Shown here: positions 7,456-13,611 of the stretch, piece by piece | Numbering within the stretch: position 1 is the stretch's first letter | How the letters are laid out: the number at the start of each line of letters is the position of its first letter | Origin: Acetobacteraceae bacterium | GTDB lineage: Bacteria; Pseudomonadota; Alphaproteobacteria; Acetobacterales; Acetobacteraceae | DNA: 17,007 nt | Assembly (NCBI GenBank): GCA_003164305.1 | Contig: PLSZ01000221.1 | Span: 4,302 to 21,308, forward strand | Direction: 5' to 3' | Notes under the pieces: generated by a model | The model's input: the letters and a program-made list of their open reading frames with translations, nothing else | The model's database searches: none | Told to the model about the DNA's origin: nothing | Program-made: the position numbers and the translations under genes

Positions 7456-8070
7456 ATGACGATCGCATCGGGGACACGCATCCTGACCGCGCGCGGGGAG
7501 ATCCCGGTGGAGGCGCTGTGCGAGGGCGACGCTGTCGAGACAGTCCGCGGCGATTTTGTCCCTATCGTATTTCTGGGCCGTCGACTTGTGGATTGCACGA
7601 GGCATCCGCGTCCAATGGAAATGTGGCCGGTGCGCATACGGGCGGACGCGATCGCCGACAGCGTACCGGCGCGCGATCTGCTGCTGTCACCCGATCATGC
7701 CGTGCTGATCGGCGATGTCCTGATCGCGGCCGGCATGCTGGTCAATGGCGTGACGATCACTCAGGAACCGGCCGATGAAATCGCTTACCGGCATGTCGAA
7801 CTGTCGCGCCACGACATCATTTTCGCCGAGGGACTGGCTTGCGCCAGTTGCGCCGACGAACACGGTGGCGCGCCGTTCGAGAATGGCGGCAAAGTGATGC
7901 AACTGCATCCTCGGTTCGCCGCGCTGGCCTCGGCGGTAGCGGGTTTCACCCGGGTCTCGCCGTCCGGCGAAGCGCTTTCCGCCATTCAGCGGTACCTGGT
8001 TGACCGTGGCCTCGTCCTGGCGCACTGGCGTGGACCCGCGACGGACCGAGGCAGCATCGTTCCGGGGTGA
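7456..8070 (+). CDS. Stand-alone Hint (Hedgehog/intein) domain protein, nucleophile missing
   Basis: The 204-residue product consists almost wholly of a Hint_2-type domain. It shows the start block ASGTRILTARGEIPVEAL, the turn EGDAVETV, the central block RDLLLSPDHAVLI (73-85, with H81), and the later LSRHDIIFAEGLACASCAD. In active members the domain opens with a Cys a few residues before the GTRI block (C-x-A-T-G-T-R). Here the protein begins M-T-I-A-S-G-T-R, with Thr2 at the Cys position and no N-extein, so self-cleavage looks impossible. ATG 7456 is favoured over GTG 7423 by an AAGGGGA ribosome-binding site 4-5 nt upstream. CASC (129-132) is a pair of cysteines of unknown role. The gene is divergent from the BrxD-like operon, with 115 bp between the two starts, and could share its control region. 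Confidence 0.85.
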   Translation: MTIASGTRILTARGEIPVEALCEGDAVETVRGDFVPIVFLGRRLVDCTRHPRPMEMWPVRIRADAIADSVPARDLLLSPDHAVLIGDVLIAAGMLVNGVTITQEPADEIAYRHVELSRHDIIFAEGLACASCADEHGGAPFENGGKVMQLHPRFAALASAVAGFTRVSPSGEALSAIQRYLVDRGLVLAHWRGPATDRGSIVPG

Positions 8071-8151
8071 GTCGCCCCGTGGGTCCGCCCCCATCGTGCG
8101 TACCAACGGCAAATAAATCCGCACCCGTACTTAGTTTTTCGCCATTTCCGA

Positions 8152-8172
8152 TATCGAAACAATGATTCGATA
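8152..8172. promoter_or_regulatory. 21-bp dyad, operator-like
   Basis: TATCGAA (8152-8158) and TTCGATA (8166-8172) form a perfect 7-bp inverted repeat around a 7-nt spacer, in an AT-rich stretch 80 bp after the Hint gene. The half-site size and spacing resemble a dimeric regulator's operator. It is far (430 bp) from the next start, and a chance dyad or small hairpin remains possible. Confidence 0.3.
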
Positions 8173-8247
8173 CCGCTTCATTATTGGTGATGCCGCCCTC
8201 GGACCTGGCGCCGGTACATCACTTTTTTACACCTGCTGGTCGGCGTT

Positions 8248-8329
8248 CATCGGCGTTTATCCGCGGTTCCATTTTCCTTGGCGAGGCTCGCGCCAAAAGA
8301 AAGATTGCCACCGCGGATGAACGCCGATG
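8248..8329. repeat. Long inverted repeat, 20-nt arms (MITE-like or hairpin)
   Basis: CATCGGCGTTTATCCGCGGT (8248-8267) pairs with 8310-8329 across a 42-nt loop with a single T/G mismatch. The left arm is preceded by a near-copy of its own start, CGGCGTTCAT followed by CGGCGTTTAT (8241-8260). Sequences of the type 'ATCGGCGTTCATC..' recur between genes in many bacteria, to my recollection, which points to a dispersed repeat rather than a gene-specific signal. Confidence 0.6.
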
Positions 8330-8410
8330 TTTCCATACCGAGCTCCGCTGTTGGAAACCCTCAGCGCGGGCCGCCGCTGACGATCAATGCCATGGTCCTG
8401 GACGGATACA

Positions 8411-8485
8411 CCGGCGGCATTGACGATCATTATGGTATTGTACTCACTTAACGTGAGGTGAATTTTAACTCGTCAATGCCGGCGG
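8411..8485. repeat. Inverted repeat upstream of the 516-aa gene
   Basis: CCGGCGGCATTGACGA (8411-8426) is an inverted copy of TCGTCAATGCCGGCGG (8470-8485) with one mismatch over 16 nt, enclosing a 43-nt AT-rich loop. It ends 116 bp before the start of the 516-aa gene. It may be part of a mobile repeat, a terminator or a leader structure; sequence alone does not decide. Confidence 0.5.
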
Positions 8486-8601
8486 CGCGGGTCGAACACG
8501 CATGGTAAACCGATCTGCCAAGGGAACATTTCGGCGCGCCGCTTTACCCCCGGACGAATGTGGGCGTAGGCTTCGTTCAAAGCACATGAGGAGACCAGCC
8601 A

Positions 8602-10152
8602 ATGCCGCTCGACCTCGCGACCTTGCGCAACGACAAAGCCTTCGACGCGCTCACCGCCGCCATCCTGGACCGCGACCAACCGCGCACGGCGGACATCTTT
8701 CATAAGATGGTGACCGACGAGGGCCGCTCGGTCGGCGAAGCGCTGAGTGTCGTCACCGCGGCCGAGGCGCCCTATGTCCAGGTGCCCAACCACATCAACA
8801 TCAAAGACGGCCAGATCGTTCTGGTGAACAACGACCATACCATCCTCGGCCTGCGCACTTCCGCCGATCTGGCGCCCTATCTGCCCGAGGAATACCGCCT
8901 TCTGCCGATGCTGCAGAGCGTTTGGTACATCCCCGCCGGTCTCGACATCTGGAACCAGCTTCTGGGCAAGTACCCCGGCCGCTACGCCACCATGAAGGGC
9001 ATGAACGTGCCGCCGCCGGACTACGGGCCCGTGGTGTGGAACCAGGACGTCGCGCCGTTGCGTGAGGGTGGCACGCTGGACGAACGCCTCAACGCGCACA
9101 TGCTGGCCACCATGGGCGGCGAAGTCGAGCGGTCGTACGGCATGTTCCTCGATCTCGCGGCGGACGAAACCGCGCGGGACAGGCTGCGCGACCAGTTGCT
9201 CTTCCTCGGACTGATAGACGTGCAGGACACCATCGTCGGCCGCAAGGCGCGTAATACCGGCCACAAGGCGTTGCGGGCGAGGGCCATCGTCGGTCTCGCG
9301 GATTACGTGGGGTGGGAGAGAGCGCACGGCGTGTTCTACACCGGCGTGCCGGACATGGCGGTCGGGCCGCTGTACTACTCGCTGTATGACTACATTTGCG
9401 TGCAGTTGACCAACGCATTCCCCGACATGGGACGCAGCCTGGTCCAGTCCAATCAAACGCCGCTGTCGCCGACGGAAATCGAAGCGTTCATCGACATGCT
9501 GATGACCGGCGACCAGGACACCGTGTTCGGCCAGATCACCGAGCACCTGAAGAACGGAAAGTCCATCCGTTCGCTCGGCGATACGATCCAGATCGGCGCC
9601 GGGGAGCTGATCCTGCGCAACACCGTGCCGCGCGCGTTCACCGACGGGCAGCATCCGTTCGACTACTGCAACACCGGCAATTTCTGGCTGCGCACCAGCC
9701 AGAGCCCGTATCAGCCGCGCATCCTTTATATGATGGCCAACTTCGTCAACGATTCGGCACGCTCCAACAAGTGGAGCAAGTCGATAATCGAGAGCGAGCT
9801 CGCCGGTTACGACTTCGCCAACCGCGATCCCGAATCCCTGCTGACCGAGTTGGGCGAGGCGATCCTGGCCTTCGATATCGCGCGCTCCACCGCATTGGCT
9901 GCCGCGTATCTGGAGTCAGGCGCGGACCGGTCGAAATACATGGCGACGGTGGCGCTCACGGCCTGCAAGTTCCAGGACGATCCGCACAACCAGAAGATCA
10001 CCCACTCGGCGTTCCAGGAATACGAGAACAACTCGACCCATCTGAAGGATCGGCTGCTGCTGGTGGCGGTGCGGCAACTCGCCGGCTGGCCGAAGATGCC
10101 GGGGGAGCGGGATTGCTACGCGCGATTCCTGAAGGAGTGGATGCCGCATTAG
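8602..10152 (+). CDS. Large soluble protein of unrecognised family
   Basis: The 516-residue protein has no signal peptide or membrane helices. A GAGGAG ribosome-binding site 8 nt upstream fixes ATG 8602. It appears mostly helical, with several ordered, conserved-looking blocks: VPNHINIKDGQIVLVNNDHT (62-80), LQSVWYIPAGLDIWNQLLG (104-122), YPGRYATMKGMNVPPPDYG (124-142), IVGRKARNTGHKALRARAI (211-229), DGQHPFDYCNTGNFWLR (348-364), and HNQKITHSAFQEYEN (462-476). The recurrent His, Asn and Tyr in these blocks would suit a metal or cofactor site, but I cannot name one. It stands alone between a long intergenic region and the MITE-like element. Its TAG stop overlaps the element's first two bases. It is clearly a real gene judged by codon style and the ribosome-binding site, with function unknown. 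Confidence 0.8.
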   Translation: MPLDLATLRNDKAFDALTAAILDRDQPRTADIFHKMVTDEGRSVGEALSVVTAAEAPYVQVPNHINIKDGQIVLVNNDHTILGLRTSADLAPYLPEEYRLLPMLQSVWYIPAGLDIWNQLLGKYPGRYATMKGMNVPPPDYGPVVWNQDVAPLREGGTLDERLNAHMLATMGGEVERSYGMFLDLAADETARDRLRDQLLFLGLIDVQDTIVGRKARNTGHKALRARAIVGLADYVGWERAHGVFYTGVPDMAVGPLYYSLYDYICVQLTNAFPDMGRSLVQSNQTPLSPTEIEAFIDMLMTGDQDTVFGQITEHLKNGKSIRSLGDTIQIGAGELILRNTVPRAFTDGQHPFDYCNTGNFWLRTSQSPYQPRILYMMANFVNDSARSNKWSKSIIESELAGYDFANRDPESLLTELGEAILAFDIARSTALAAAYLESGADRSKYMATVALTACKFQDDPHNQKITHSAFQEYENNSTHLKDRLLLVAVRQLAGWPKMPGERDCYARFLKEWMPH

Positions 10153-10372
10153 AGCGGTTTCCGATCTGGTCGGAATGCCACCAATCGTCCTGGTCCGGCT
10201 CGACCGGACGCAGGATCTTCGCCTGACCATCATCCTCGCCCTTGAGGCGAGGATCGATCGAATCAGGTAACGTGGCCAGTTTTCCACGCAGGGACGTTTC
10301 CACGGATGCTCGGGTCGGGCCCGAGCATAACGACGGGAGTTCAGTTCGAACTACCTGATTGGAACCCGCTCT
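10151..10372. mobile_element. MITE-like 222-bp element with terminal inverted repeats
   Basis: The ends are 20-nt inverted repeats matching at 17 positions: AGAGCGGTTTCCGATCTGGT at 10151-10170 against the complement of 10353-10372. Between them are three perfect hairpins: GTCCGG/CCGGAC around CTCGA (10193-10209), ATCCTCGCC/GGCGAGGAT (10232-10254) and ATGCTCGGG/CCCGAGCAT (10306-10328). There is no coding capacity and no obvious target-site duplication. It fills most of the gap between the 516-aa gene and the convergent LOG gene, and its first two bases complete the TAG stop of the former. It is either a small non-autonomous mobile element or a dispersed structured intergenic repeat. Confidence 0.65.
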
Positions 10373-10397
10373 GAGCAGCCTCCACGCGGTTGCCGTT

Positions 10398-10979
10398 CTA
10401 CAATCGGGCGGCGGCCAGACCGGGATGGATCGGCGCGGTGCCAAGGCGCGACAACAGCGCGGACACGCCTTCAACCACGGTAAACAACCGCCGCACGTCC
10501 GGTCCGGTGAACCCCTGCGCGATCATGCCATCGACCGCGGTAACGAACGGCGCCGCCGAGCCGGCGATGTCGCAGACATAGATCGGCTTGTCGTGCAGGC
10601 CCAGTTGCCGCCAGGTCACGATCTCGACCGTCTCGTCCATCGTGCCGATGCCGCCGGGTAACGTGACGAAGGCGTCCGCCGCCTCGGCCATGTGGCGTTT
10701 GCGGCTATGCATGCTGTCGGTGACTATCATCTCGGTCACGCCGGGATGCGCGACCTCCGACTTCGTCAGGAAATCCGGAATGACCCCAAGCACCGTGCCG
10801 CCGGCCTCCAGTACGGCATCGGCCAGCACGCCCATCATGCCGTTCTTGCCGCCGCCGTAGACGAGGCGGATGCCCGCATGGGCCAACCCCACGCCGAGTT
10901 CCCGCGCCGCCACCGCGAATGCCGGGTCATGGCCGAGACGGGAGCCGCAAAATACCGCTACCGATGCGATGTGGTGCAT
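10398..10979 (-). CDS. LOG-family cytokinin riboside 5'-monophosphate phosphoribohydrolase-like protein
   Basis: The 194 residues form a single Rossmann-like LOG domain. VAVFCGSRLG (7-16) is the first strand and loop, and YGGGKNGMMG (41-50) the nucleotide-binding loop. MHSRK (90-94) is the catalytic Arg-containing motif, and PGGIGTMDE (108-116) is the family signature PGGxGTxxE with its catalytic Glu. LOG enzymes cleave N6-modified AMP (or plain AMP) to the free base and ribose 5-phosphate in the cytosol; in bacteria they may act in cytokinin production or general nucleotide turnover. Length is normal (about 190). ATG 10979 is preferred to a TTG 10 codons upstream; an AAGG lies 9-10 nt ahead of it. 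It is divergent from cytochrome c' with a long hairpin between them. Confidence 0.93.
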   Translation of the reverse strand: MHHIASVAVFCGSRLGHDPAFAVAARELGVGLAHAGIRLVYGGGKNGMMGVLADAVLEAGGTVLGVIPDFLTKSEVAHPGVTEMIVTDSMHSRKRHMAEAADAFVTLPGGIGTMDETVEIVTWRQLGLHDKPIYVCDIAGSAAPFVTAVDGMIAQGFTGPDVRRLFTVVEGVSALLSRLGTAPIHPGLAAARL

Positions 10980-11002
10980 GAACGTCAACCTTATGGTGGT
11001 CT

Positions 11003-11018
11003 CCGCCAAATACGGCGG
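11003..11018. other. Small hairpin in divergent LOG/cytochrome c' region
   Basis: CCGCC (11003-11007) and GGCGG (11014-11018) form a 5-bp inverted repeat around AAATAC, just upstream of the LOG start. It lies within the 5' leader or promoter region of that gene. It may be an operator half-site pair or incidental. Confidence 0.2.
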
Positions 11019-11030
11019 CTAAGCTATCTT

Positions 11031-11078
11031 CGAGCGAACCTCGTGCCGCGGCTGCACGCGGCGTCACGGGTTCGCTCG
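11031..11078. promoter_or_regulatory. 48-nt near-perfect hairpin between divergent genes
   Basis: The outer arms CGAGCGAACC (11031-11040) and GGTTCGCTCG (11069-11078) pair perfectly over 10 bp. Inside, CGTG pairs with CACG and CCGCG with CGCGG around the loop GCTGCA, with a one-base and a three-base bulge. It sits 52 bp from the LOG start and 60 bp from the cytochrome c' start, in a promoter region, so a terminator role is unlikely. A regulator site, 5'-leader structure or repeat element are all possible. Confidence 0.5.
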
Positions 11079-11137
11079 ATGACCGATGGTACCGTGATTG
11101 GGCCTGGGTGCAACGAAGTTCAAGGGAAGGTTTCAGT

Positions 11138-11617
11138 ATGACGAGAAGACTCGTGTTGGTAACGGCCTTGGTTGTGGCCGTGAGTGGGTTTGCCCCGGGA
11201 CTCGCCGGCTTTGGGGGCACGGGTTTCGGCGGATCGGCGCTGGCGCAAGGGATCGATCCGATCGCCACCCGTCAGGTCGGGCTCGATCTGCTGAACGGCA
11301 CGTTCGCCGGCGTGAAGGCGGTGATCACGACGAAGGGCGACGTCAAGACCTTGGAAGCGCCGGGCAAGGCGATTCAGCGTTGGGGCACCGTGTTCCCCAC
11401 GTTGTTCCCCGAGGGCAGCGACAAGGGTAACACCAAAGCGGCCCCGGCGATCTGGACCGATATGGAGGGCTTCAAGAAGGATGCCACGGCTCTGTCGGTC
11501 GCTGGAGAAGCGCTCGCGACAGCCGCCAAAGCCGGCGATGAAGCCGCCGCCGCCGCCGCGTTCAAGCAAATCGGCGACGCGTGCGGTGCCTGCCATAAAG
11601 AGTATCGTTTGAAGTGA
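11138..11617 (+). CDS. Cytochrome c' (periplasmic, c-type haem)
   Basis: The 159-residue precursor has an N-terminal signal peptide: basic MTRR, a hydrophobic core to ~residue 23, and likely cleavage after SALA at 36. The mature part is four helices: PIATRQVGLDLLNGTFAGVK, an Ala/Lys helix around 72-90, a third with WTDMEGFKKDATAL (106-119), and the last carrying the haem site CGACH (149-153) followed by KEYRLK. A CxxCH site within ten residues of the C terminus and a preceding four-helix bundle are diagnostic of cytochrome c', which binds NO and CO and can protect against nitrosative stress. Mature length (~123) is typical. GGGAAGG 7 nt before ATG 11138 fixes the start. It is convergent with a cytochrome b561. 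Confidence 0.93.
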   Translation: MTRRLVLVTALVVAVSGFAPGLAGFGGTGFGGSALAQGIDPIATRQVGLDLLNGTFAGVKAVITTKGDVKTLEAPGKAIQRWGTVFPTLFPEGSDKGNTKAAPAIWTDMEGFKKDATALSVAGEALATAAKAGDEAAAAAAFKQIGDACGACHKEYRLK

Positions 11618-11625
11618 CGCCGGAC

Positions 11626-11651
11626 GGTGCCGCGGGATCTCTCGCGGCACC
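11626..11651. terminator. Hairpin between cytochrome c' and cytochrome b561 genes
   Basis: GGTGCCGCG (11626-11634) and CGCGGCACC (11643-11651) form a perfect 9-bp stem with an 8-nt loop, inside the 48-bp gap between the two convergent stop codons. Position and stability suit a bidirectional terminator, although neither side has a run of T. Confidence 0.6.
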
Positions 11652-11665
11652 ACCGCCGGACATGC

Positions 11666-12340
11666 TCAGGGGCTGTACCGGAGAAACACCAGGAACAGCC
11701 CGACGGCCAGCGCGCACACCGCCAGCACGATCAGCGCCACGATCGGGTGCATCATTCTGGGCGCCGGCGTCGCGCCGGGAAGCCGCTTCTTGCCGGTGAT
11801 CATCGGCAGCAGCAGATTATGCCCTTTCAAAACACGATACGTGACGATCGCCAGCACGTGCAGAGCCACCGCGATCTCGATCACGATGAAGTTCAAATGA
11901 TGGATATGCGTCAGCCAATCGCTGTCGTCCTTACCGACGATCCGCGCCAGCGGTCCTTCCGTCATCACGTCGTCGTTCGCGCACAACCCGGTGCCGACCT
12001 GGAGGAATAAAATCGCCAGCAGAACGATCACCATCCAGCCGCCGGCCGCGTTATGACCGGCCTCGGTATCCGGCTCCCGACGCGGCAAATGCATCAGGTG
12101 GCGAACCGCCTCGAGTGGATTCTTCAGAAACCACGAGAAGCGCGCGGTGTCGCTGCCAATAAAACCCCAGATGACGCGGAACAGCAGCAACGTCAGCACC
12201 GTCAGTCCGCACCAGACATGCAATCGCATCCAGTCTTCCCGCTCGCTGAGCCACGACGTGAACAGCAGCACCACGAGCACCCAATGGAACAGACGCGTTG
12301 GCAGGTCCCAGATACGCATCGGCAAATAAAGTTGTCGCAT
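11666..12340 (-). CDS. Cytochrome b561-type membrane protein
   Basis: This 224-residue integral membrane protein has four core helices plus a C-terminal fifth. It opens RIWDLPTRLFHWVLVVLL, the standard start of the bacterial b561/hydrogenase-cytochrome-b domain. Likely haem-ligand histidines are H19 (LFHW), H41 (RLHVWCG), H147/H148 (THIHHLNF) and H161 (ALHVLAI), which lie in helices 1, 2 and the later pair as in the family. It would pass electrons between the membrane quinone pool and a periplasmic haem protein. Such proteins are often encoded beside cytochrome c' or c-type cytochromes, as here, but the genes converge rather than form an operon. ATG 12340 is used; ATG 12319 is possible, and neither has a strong ribosome-binding site. 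Confidence 0.9.
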   Translation of the reverse strand: MRQLYLPMRIWDLPTRLFHWVLVVLLFTSWLSEREDWMRLHVWCGLTVLTLLLFRVIWGFIGSDTARFSWFLKNPLEAVRHLMHLPRREPDTEAGHNAAGGWMVIVLLAILFLQVGTGLCANDDVMTEGPLARIVGKDDSDWLTHIHHLNFIVIEIAVALHVLAIVTYRVLKGHNLLLPMITGKKRLPGATPAPRMMHPIVALIVLAVCALAVGLFLVFLRYSP

Positions 12341-12672
12341 TCAGGCGCAATCCCCAGGTCGCGCCGGGACCGCCGGTCGCCCGCGAACGCTCATTGTCCG
12401 CCCGCGGAGTGACCGCGGTCCGAGCGCGCTGAATCGGTTCGGCGGCGATGAAGTCTTTGTGCCCGTCGCATGATCACCATTTCAAAAAAAGCCCAGTACC
12501 TCAGGTGTTCCGAACGTCGGGCATCGGTCTCTCCAAGACTGGCGACGGCTTCTAACGATACTTCGATCCCGGGTCCATATGCTTCCTGCCTGGTGTCATG
12601 CGGTCGCCGCGCGGACGGCTTACATACCGCGGAGGCCACCTCGAAGCGAACGATCAGGGAACTTTCCGTCAG
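12341..12672. other. Intergenic region with no convincing gene
   Basis: The 332 bp between the cytochrome b561 start and the PH-like gene's stop, both on the minus strand, must hold the b561 promoter. On the minus strand a seven-T run (12490 to 12484) follows a weak 4-bp GCCC/GGGC stem, which might terminate the PH-like gene's transcript but is far from its stop. A plus-strand frame beginning MITISKKAQY at 12470 soon loses protein character. Nothing else is recognised. Confidence 0.5.
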
Positions 12673-13389
12673 TCAAAAGAGCTTAACGATCGGGAAACCG
12701 CGCGTCCTGGCCTTTTCGCGAACCGTTTCGAACAACACTTGAAAATCCACGATCTGCTCAGAGACCACGATTGGTCCCGACGGCCAGAAATAAGGAAGTT
12801 TCCTGTCGGAGGAACAGATTTGAACGCTCAGAAACGGTACAGACACGTTGCCGTCAATATATGCCGTGCGGGCCCATCGGACCGATTCCACTTCCCTCCA
12901 CGCGATGGTCCGCCAGGCACGTCCGAACGCGAGCGCGGTGATGCTCTGGTCGTCTACCAGGATCGTCGAATACGCAAGCTTCCCCACGATATAGATCAGG
13001 CCAAAAGGACCATCGAACATCGGAACGATCAGCAGGCCACTTACATCGCCACGGTGAAGAACGACCCATGCGCTCAGAGCGGCGCTCATTATGATGACCG
13101 CCAGACAAGCGTATTCACGACACCTCCACGAGAGGGCGTACTTGAACCTGTGCTGGCTCAACGCCGATCGTTCTCTCTGGCGCTCTTCGGGGGACGAGAA
13201 GGACGTAACATACGGAGCCTTGGTCCTGATGTTCTGGCGCGCCGGTGACACCGAATGGGCCGCCACGGCCTCGCCACCACAGGTGCCCGGCGAGCATGGA
13301 CCGTCATACGAGGTGTCCAGCCTCTCCGGATCGAGCTCGCCCCACATCGGTGCCGATTCATCAGGAACTGAAGCGCCGGGTCCGGACAA
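12673..13389 (-). CDS. Membrane protein with bacterial PH-like C-terminal domain
   Basis: The 238-residue frame starts at TTG 13389, preceded by AAAGGA at 9 nt; ATG 13347 is an alternative giving 224 residues. Residues 1-80 are hydrophilic and probably disordered. Two hydrophobic segments follow: ACLAVIIMSAALSAWVVL (~93-111) and a second ~118-140. Then comes a beta-rich region typical of bacterial PH domains, with STILVDDQSITALAFGR, WRTIAWREVESVRWA and, near the end, a helix DFQVLFETVREKARTRG. This layout (two membrane helices plus a PH barrel) resembles small bPH-domain membrane proteins. The gene's GC is clearly lower than its neighbours (48-60% in sampled 60-bp rows, versus over 75% in a row of the next gene), suggesting transfer. 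Function is unknown. Confidence 0.68.
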   Translation of the reverse strand: MSGPGASVPDESAPMWGELDPERLDTSYDGPCSPGTCGGEAVAAHSVSPARQNIRTKAPYVTSFSSPEERQRERSALSQHRFKYALSWRCREYACLAVIIMSAALSAWVVLHRGDVSGLLIVPMFDGPFGLIYIVGKLAYSTILVDDQSITALAFGRAWRTIAWREVESVRWARTAYIDGNVSVPFLSVQICSSDRKLPYFWPSGPIVVSEQIVDFQVLFETVREKARTRGFPIVKLF

Positions 13390-13611
13390 TATCGCCTGTC
13401 CTTTGAATGGCGCGGCCGGAAGGCATCGCCGAGTTCATGAGCCGTGCCATGAAACGCGTTACCAGCCGGTTGCCAAACAAATTCGCGCGAGGGTATTCAG
13501 ATACGGTACCGACACGAAATGGCTGGCCGTCGCCCCGCCGGCCACGCCTGGTTTCGCGCCAGGCCCCCGTTGTGGCAGGCTCCCGCCATCGACCTGACAG
13601 GGGACCAAAGA

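Larger units (their letters stand above)
8071..8601. other. Palindrome-rich intergenic region with no convincing gene
   Basis: This 531-bp gap is visibly less GC-rich than the genes around it (about 45-55% in 8101-8220). It holds the 7+7 dyad at 8152-8172 and two long inverted repeats (8248-8329, 8411-8485). The only protein-like frame is a 44-codon one at 8317-8451 without a ribosome-binding site. The promoter of the 516-aa gene must lie here, but no clear -35/-10 pair stands out. No tRNA or recognisable riboswitch was seen. Confidence 0.6.

Noticed and set aside
8071..8601. CRISPR array or riboswitch in the palindrome-rich gap
   Set aside because: The repeats are paired inverted arms, not regularly spaced direct repeats, and no known riboswitch core was recognised.
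8473..9654. 393-codon minus-strand frame opposite the 516-aa gene
   Set aside because: The plus-strand gene has a strong ribosome-binding site and normal protein composition; the antisense frame has neither.
12484..12522. T-run on the minus strand after a weak stem as intrinsic terminator of the PH-like gene
   Set aside because: The stem is only 4 bp with a 24-nt loop and lies about 150 bp beyond the stop codon, so it is mentioned only as part of the intergenic description.
12470..12742. Frame starting MITISKKAQY, similar to the N terminus of Rrf2-family regulators
   Set aside because: Similarity ends after about ten residues, the expected helix-turn-helix does not follow in any frame, and it runs into the PH-like gene's 3' end.
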